Source of the DNA: DASQDN01 sp035630195
GTDB taxonomy: Bacteria > Acidobacteriota > Terriglobia > Bryobacterales > Bryobacteraceae
DNA: 8,126 nt
Assembly: GCA_035630195.1 (NCBI GenBank)
Contig: DASQLD010000083.1
Span: 1-8,126 of the forward strand
Direction: 5' to 3'
This document shows, piece by piece, positions 6,262 to 8,126 of the stretch. The notes under the pieces are model-generated. The model had not been told where the DNA came from and did no database searches. It saw nothing but the letters and a program-made list of their open reading frames with translations. The translations under genes and the position numbers were made by a program. How positions within the stretch are numbered: the stretch's first letter is position 1; each line of letters starts with the position of its first letter.

Positions 6262-6507
6262 TCACGCAGTCCGTTTGTTTTGCTCTATTATTCGATCAAG
6301 ATCTTGGCGGTCAAACCGGAGTTTCTTGTCTAACTCAACTGTTGGGATGCGGCCTATATGCACCTTCGCCTTCAGTGCGTCCTTAGTCATCCCCAAGTAC
6401 GTTGCAGCTTGATCAAGCGTAAGGAGTCGCGGTAGTAGAATGCCGTTATCGCGAAGTCGGCTTGCCACTGCGTCAGCGATGCTGTCGCTATTAAATTCGA
6501 TGGCCAT
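6262..6507 (-). CDS. xis: Excisionase-like helix-turn-helix DNA-binding protein
   Basis: The 81-aa protein carries LLTLDQAATYLGMTKDALKAKVHIGRIPTVELDKKLRFDRQDLDRIIEQ (about 26-75). This is the winged-helix layout of the excisionase/HTH_17 family: a helix-turn-helix (DQAATYLGMTKDALKAKV), a wing with IGRIPTVELDKKLRF, and the closing helix. Such proteins direct a tyrosine recombinase toward excision or regulate the element. The ATG at 6505-6507 has GAAGG about 7 nt upstream. Its TGA is followed by a single base and then the integrase ATG, so the two are clearly one unit. The N-terminal 25 residues (IADAVASRLRDNGILLPR) form an extra helix that could mediate dimerisation; that is inference. Confidence 0.82.
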   Translation of the reverse strand: MAIEFNSDSIADAVASRLRDNGILLPRLLTLDQAATYLGMTKDALKAKVHIGRIPTVELDKKLRFDRQDLDRIIEQNKRTA

Positions 6508-6599
6508 GAATCACCTTCCCAGACTTTTTAGGGTTTTCCGTTCGGGACGCATCGATCGCCGCGTGACGAAGGATCGCGAGTTCCGGTCGGGTCTGGTTG

Positions 6600-6866
6600 C
6601 TACTGAACGGTTCCTTCCGCACCCTTGCCTGTAACAACATTTGGCTCAACGCCCGGCTCTTTGAGGCATTCCTGACGTATGAGCTCAGCTATCACCAGCC
6701 AAAGATCGCCCATCGGTTGTTCAATCTTTTTGAACGCCGAGTCCAACCTGATCCCTTGCTGCTGCGCTATCCAGGCGGAACATACATTCCGGCCGAGTTG
6801 CTGGTGATAGGACGATCGACGCAATTCGTCAATCGATTTGTTAATCTGAAACTGAAAGGTTTGCAT
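6600..6866 (-). CDS. Small protein of unknown function upstream of xis-int
   Basis: The 88-aa protein begins MQTFQFQINKSIDELRRSSYHQQLGRNVCSAW. The ATG at 6864-6866 is preferred over an upstream in-frame start at 6897-6899 because AAAGGAG (6874-6880) sits 7 nt before it, the best Shine-Dalgarno sequence in the window. No known domain is recognised. The chain is Gln-rich and mostly helix-compatible, with no signal peptide or membrane span, a central segment IEQPMGDLWLVIAELIRQE, and a Gly/Pro-rich end. It reads in the same direction as xis, 92 nt before it, and is probably co-transcribed. It could be an element regulator or cargo. An opposite-strand frame (6597-6914) covers the same bases but has no comparable start signal. 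Confidence 0.65.
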   Translation of the reverse strand: MQTFQFQINKSIDELRRSSYHQQLGRNVCSAWIAQQQGIRLDSAFKKIEQPMGDLWLVIAELIRQECLKEPGVEPNVVTGKGAEGTVQ

Positions 6867-6873
6867 ACTACTA

Positions 6874-6880
6874 CTCCTTT
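6874..6880 (-). promoter_or_regulatory. Strong ribosome binding site of the 88-aa gene
   Basis: AAAGGAG on the minus strand with a 7-nt spacer (TAGTAGT) to the ATG at 6864-6866. It decides both the strand and the start of this small gene. It lies only 2 nt from the tRNA-Gly-like segment, so folding of that hairpin could affect access to it. Confidence 0.75.
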
Positions 6881-6882
6881 GC

Positions 6883-6909
6883 GAATGCCAGCTTCCCAAG
6901 CTGGACGTC
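6883..6909 (+). other. tRNA-Gly(CCC)-like anticodon-arm segment; candidate att core or IS target
   Basis: CCAGC (6888-6892) and GCTGG (6900-6904) form a perfect 5-bp stem around the 7-nt loop TTCCCAA, with CCC at anticodon positions (6895-6897), T at position 33 and A at 37. The flanks GAATG before and ACGTC after also match what I remember of bacterial tRNA-Gly(CCC) genes at the D-arm/anticodon junction and variable loop. No acceptor stem, D arm or T arm can be found on either side, so it is not a tRNA gene. Such a fragment inside a mobile region suggests a recombination core shared with a tRNA gene. It could also be a chance hairpin acting on the 88-aa gene's leader. Confidence 0.4.
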
Positions 6910-6916
6910 CTTAGAA

Positions 6917-6937
6917 AACTTCCTGGATTAACTTCCT
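6917..6937. repeat. Direct repeat AACTTCCT x2 at the 3' flank of the IS110 gene
   Basis: AACTTCCT occurs at 6917-6924 and again at 6930-6937, 13 bp apart, in the 41 nt between the tRNA-Gly-like segment and the transposase stop. The distance exceeds one helical turn by 2-3 bp. It may be part of the IS end or a protein-binding site; chance cannot be excluded. Confidence 0.3.
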
Positions 6938-6950
6938 CTCTTGATTCGGT

Positions 6951-8105
6951 TTATGCGTTCGACCCCATTGGCGAGAGCCGTACCTGATGACCGAGCGCTT
7001 CGAGCCTCTCGACAAGTTTCCTGACGGTCCGAACGGGATTAATACGGTCGAAGTAGTCACCTCCCAATTCCCTGTAGGGAGTATCAGTTTTGAGCACCTG
7101 GAAAGCGATGGTCAATAGTTTGTGGCTCGTTGCCACAATCGCTTTAGCCCATCCTCTTCTGGATTTGACACGATGAAAGAACGCACGCAGATAACCCTTT
7201 TTGCAGTGTGAAACCGCCCAGGCGGACTGAGTCAAGACGCGGCGCAAAGTCTTGTTGCCCTTTCGGCATCTGCTGCTTTTTTGCTTTCCCGCGCTTTCGT
7301 TCTCGCCCGGAACCAGCCCCGCCCAGCTGCAACAATGCGCCGCGTCTGGAAATGCCTGAAGATCAATGCCAAGCTCTGCCAGCAGATGCCAAGCGATCAT
7401 TCGGTCAATACCCGGTATCGTGACAAGCAGCGCGACCTGGTGAGCGTACGGCTCCATCGCTTTAGCAATTCGCTCTTCGAACGCGGCTACCTCTGTAGTT
7501 AGGACCTGGTAATGCTTGTAGTGGGATGCCAGCATGGAACGATGAAAGTCATTGAAGTAGCCTTTCAATGATTCCTTCACCAACTTCTCTTTTTTGCGGA
7601 CACTCCCTCGCGCCTTCCAACTCAGTCTCTCTGGTGAATCTTCGCCGGCAATCAGGGCCTCCACAATATTGCGTCCGGTGACACCCATCAAGTCAGTGAT
7701 CACAGAAGACAACTTCAAGCTCGCTGTTTCGAACAGGTCCCGGATTTGATTGTGCACTTCATTCCGCTGTTCCAGCAGCGAAATGCGATGCCGCAACATC
7801 ATCCGCAACTGTCGCACTTCAGCCGAGGGAACGAAGCTTCCGTCCAGCCTTCCGTCCTGCCGATACTCGGCAATTCTTTGGGCGTCGCGTCCATCGCTCT
7901 TGCGCCCGGCCAGTGCCTTGACTTGAGCGGGGTTCACGAGCAGCAAACGAAAACTGTGCTCTTCAAGAACGTTCCAGACTGGTCGCCGCCGGGTCGGAGG
8001 TGGCGCACCGAGTTGCCCCAGTGCTGGCCACCGTCCGCCGCTCAAACGTGGTGTGCGGTTTTCCCGCGCCACGCTTTCACGAAGACGCCCGCTTCTGCGA
8101 TGCAA
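6951..8105 (-). CDS. IS110-family transposase (DEDD/Ser recombinase), 5' part probably frameshifted
   Basis: The family is clear from residue 42 on. PVWNVLEEHSFRLLLVNPAQ opens the similarity, and GRKSDGRDA (67-75) carries Asp71 and Asp74 of the RuvC-like DEDD domain. A coiled-coil-like middle (about 95-220) follows. The C-terminal Tnp domain has TIPGIDRMIAWHLLAELG (229-246), WAGLVPGENESAGKQ with the probable catalytic Ser271, and KGNKTLRRVL. Residues 1-41 (MHRRSGRLRESVAREN, then APPPTRRR) do not resemble the family and lack the first Asp and the Glu. In another frame, 8004-7993 reads ATSD, the family motif that normally precedes YW-R-PVW, followed by one base too many. The TTG at 8105 is therefore not a credible true start. 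The real gene should continue past 8126, and the copy is probably inactive unless the shift is a sequencing error or is recoded. Confidence 0.8.
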   Translation of the reverse strand: MHRRSGRLRESVARENRTPRLSGGRWPALGQLGAPPPTRRRPVWNVLEEHSFRLLLVNPAQVKALAGRKSDGRDAQRIAEYRQDGRLDGSFVPSAEVRQLRMMLRHRISLLEQRNEVHNQIRDLFETASLKLSSVITDLMGVTGRNIVEALIAGEDSPERLSWKARGSVRKKEKLVKESLKGYFNDFHRSMLASHYKHYQVLTTEVAAFEERIAKAMEPYAHQVALLVTIPGIDRMIAWHLLAELGIDLQAFPDAAHCCSWAGLVPGENESAGKQKSSRCRKGNKTLRRVLTQSAWAVSHCKKGYLRAFFHRVKSRRGWAKAIVATSHKLLTIAFQVLKTDTPYRELGGDYFDRINPVRTVRKLVERLEALGHQVRLSPMGSNA

Positions 8106-8126
8106 TTGAAGGAATCAGTTTGACCA

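Larger units (their letters stand above)
5109..8126. mobile_element. Integrative element next to tRNA-Leu, left part (extends beyond window)
   Basis: Starting right after the CCA of tRNA-Leu, every gene to the window's edge is a mobility gene or an unknown on the minus strand: int, xis, an 88-aa protein and an IS110 transposase. An integrase whose gene abuts the 3' end of a tRNA gene is the common layout of tRNA-targeted islands and prophages. A second copy of the tRNA-Leu 3' end, needed as the far attachment site, is not inside the window. The tRNA-Leu boundary is therefore inferred, and the tRNA-Gly-like segment at 6883-6909 is a competing att candidate. Confidence 0.45.
6911..8126 (-). mobile_element. 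IS110-family insertion sequence, 5' end outside window
   Basis: The element is defined by its transposase. The 3' boundary must lie between the end of the transposase gene (6951) and the tRNA-Gly-like segment; 6911 is a provisional edge. IS110 elements lack ordinary terminal inverted repeats and make no target duplication in most cases, so the ends cannot be fixed from one side. The other end, where the bridge RNA of IS110-group elements is encoded, lies beyond 8126. Confidence 0.55.

Noticed and set aside
6883..6909. A complete tRNA-Gly gene
   Set aside because: Only the anticodon arm and its immediate flanks are present. No acceptor, D or T arm can be built from neighbouring sequence on either strand.
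6597..6914. Plus-strand open frame of 105 codons opposite the 88-aa gene
   Set aside because: It has no ribosome binding site, and its end runs through the tRNA-like hairpin. The minus-strand frame has a near-ideal start signal and fits the direction of the operon.
7746..8123. Plus-strand open frame (125 codons) opposite the transposase 5' half
   Set aside because: Antisense to clear IS110 family sequence; no start signal and no domain resemblance.
5109..8126. A defence system or CRISPR array in the mobile region
   Set aside because: No spaced repeats, no Cas, restriction, toxin-antitoxin or retron features are seen. The genes are int, xis, one unknown and an IS110 transposase.

Overview
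The window reads as a piece of bacterial chromosome joined to a mobile region. No ribosomal RNA gene or species-diagnostic marker is present. The long Pro/Ala-rich SecG tail, the Mn-type superoxide dismutase and the tyrosine integrase look to me like Acidobacteriota (Solibacter/Bryobacter-like) proteins. That is an impression from memory and should be held loosely.

Left part (1-5108), ordinary chromosome. A C-terminal gene fragment (3-344, +) meets an FAD-linked oxidase (346-1707, -) tail to tail. A 71-bp divergent gap then separates the oxidase from an Hsp15/HslR-type S4 RNA-binding protein (1779-2159, +). That gene in turn meets, tail to tail with 3 nt between, a two-gene minus-strand unit: a class I/II PLP aminotransferase (2546-3691) whose end overlaps by 7 nt the start of an exported NIPSNAP-like protein (2163-2552). 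Divergent from the aminotransferase is a Mn-type superoxide dismutase (3824-4435), followed by secG (4495-5001) and a complete class II tRNA-Leu with anticodon GAG (5022-5108). The secG to tRNA-Leu(GAG) order is the same as secG-leuU in E. coli.

Right part (5109-8126), mobile region. Just past the tRNA-Leu and a terminator-like hairpin lies a minus-strand cluster read toward the tRNA. It contains an 88-aa protein of unknown function with an excellent ribosome binding site, an 81-aa excisionase-like helix-turn-helix protein, and a complete tyrosine recombinase. Xis and Int are separated by one base. This is the usual arrangement of an integrative element next to a tRNA gene. Upstream of the cluster, in the same orientation, is an IS110-family transposase that runs to the right edge of the window; its 5' part looks frameshifted.

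The most unusual observation is at 6883-6909, between the IS110 gene and the 88-aa gene. A 27-nt stretch there looks like the anticodon arm and variable region of tRNA-Gly(CCC) without the rest of a tRNA. It may be a recombination core of the tyrosine integrase or a target site of the IS110 element. No CRISPR array and no recognisable defence system is present.
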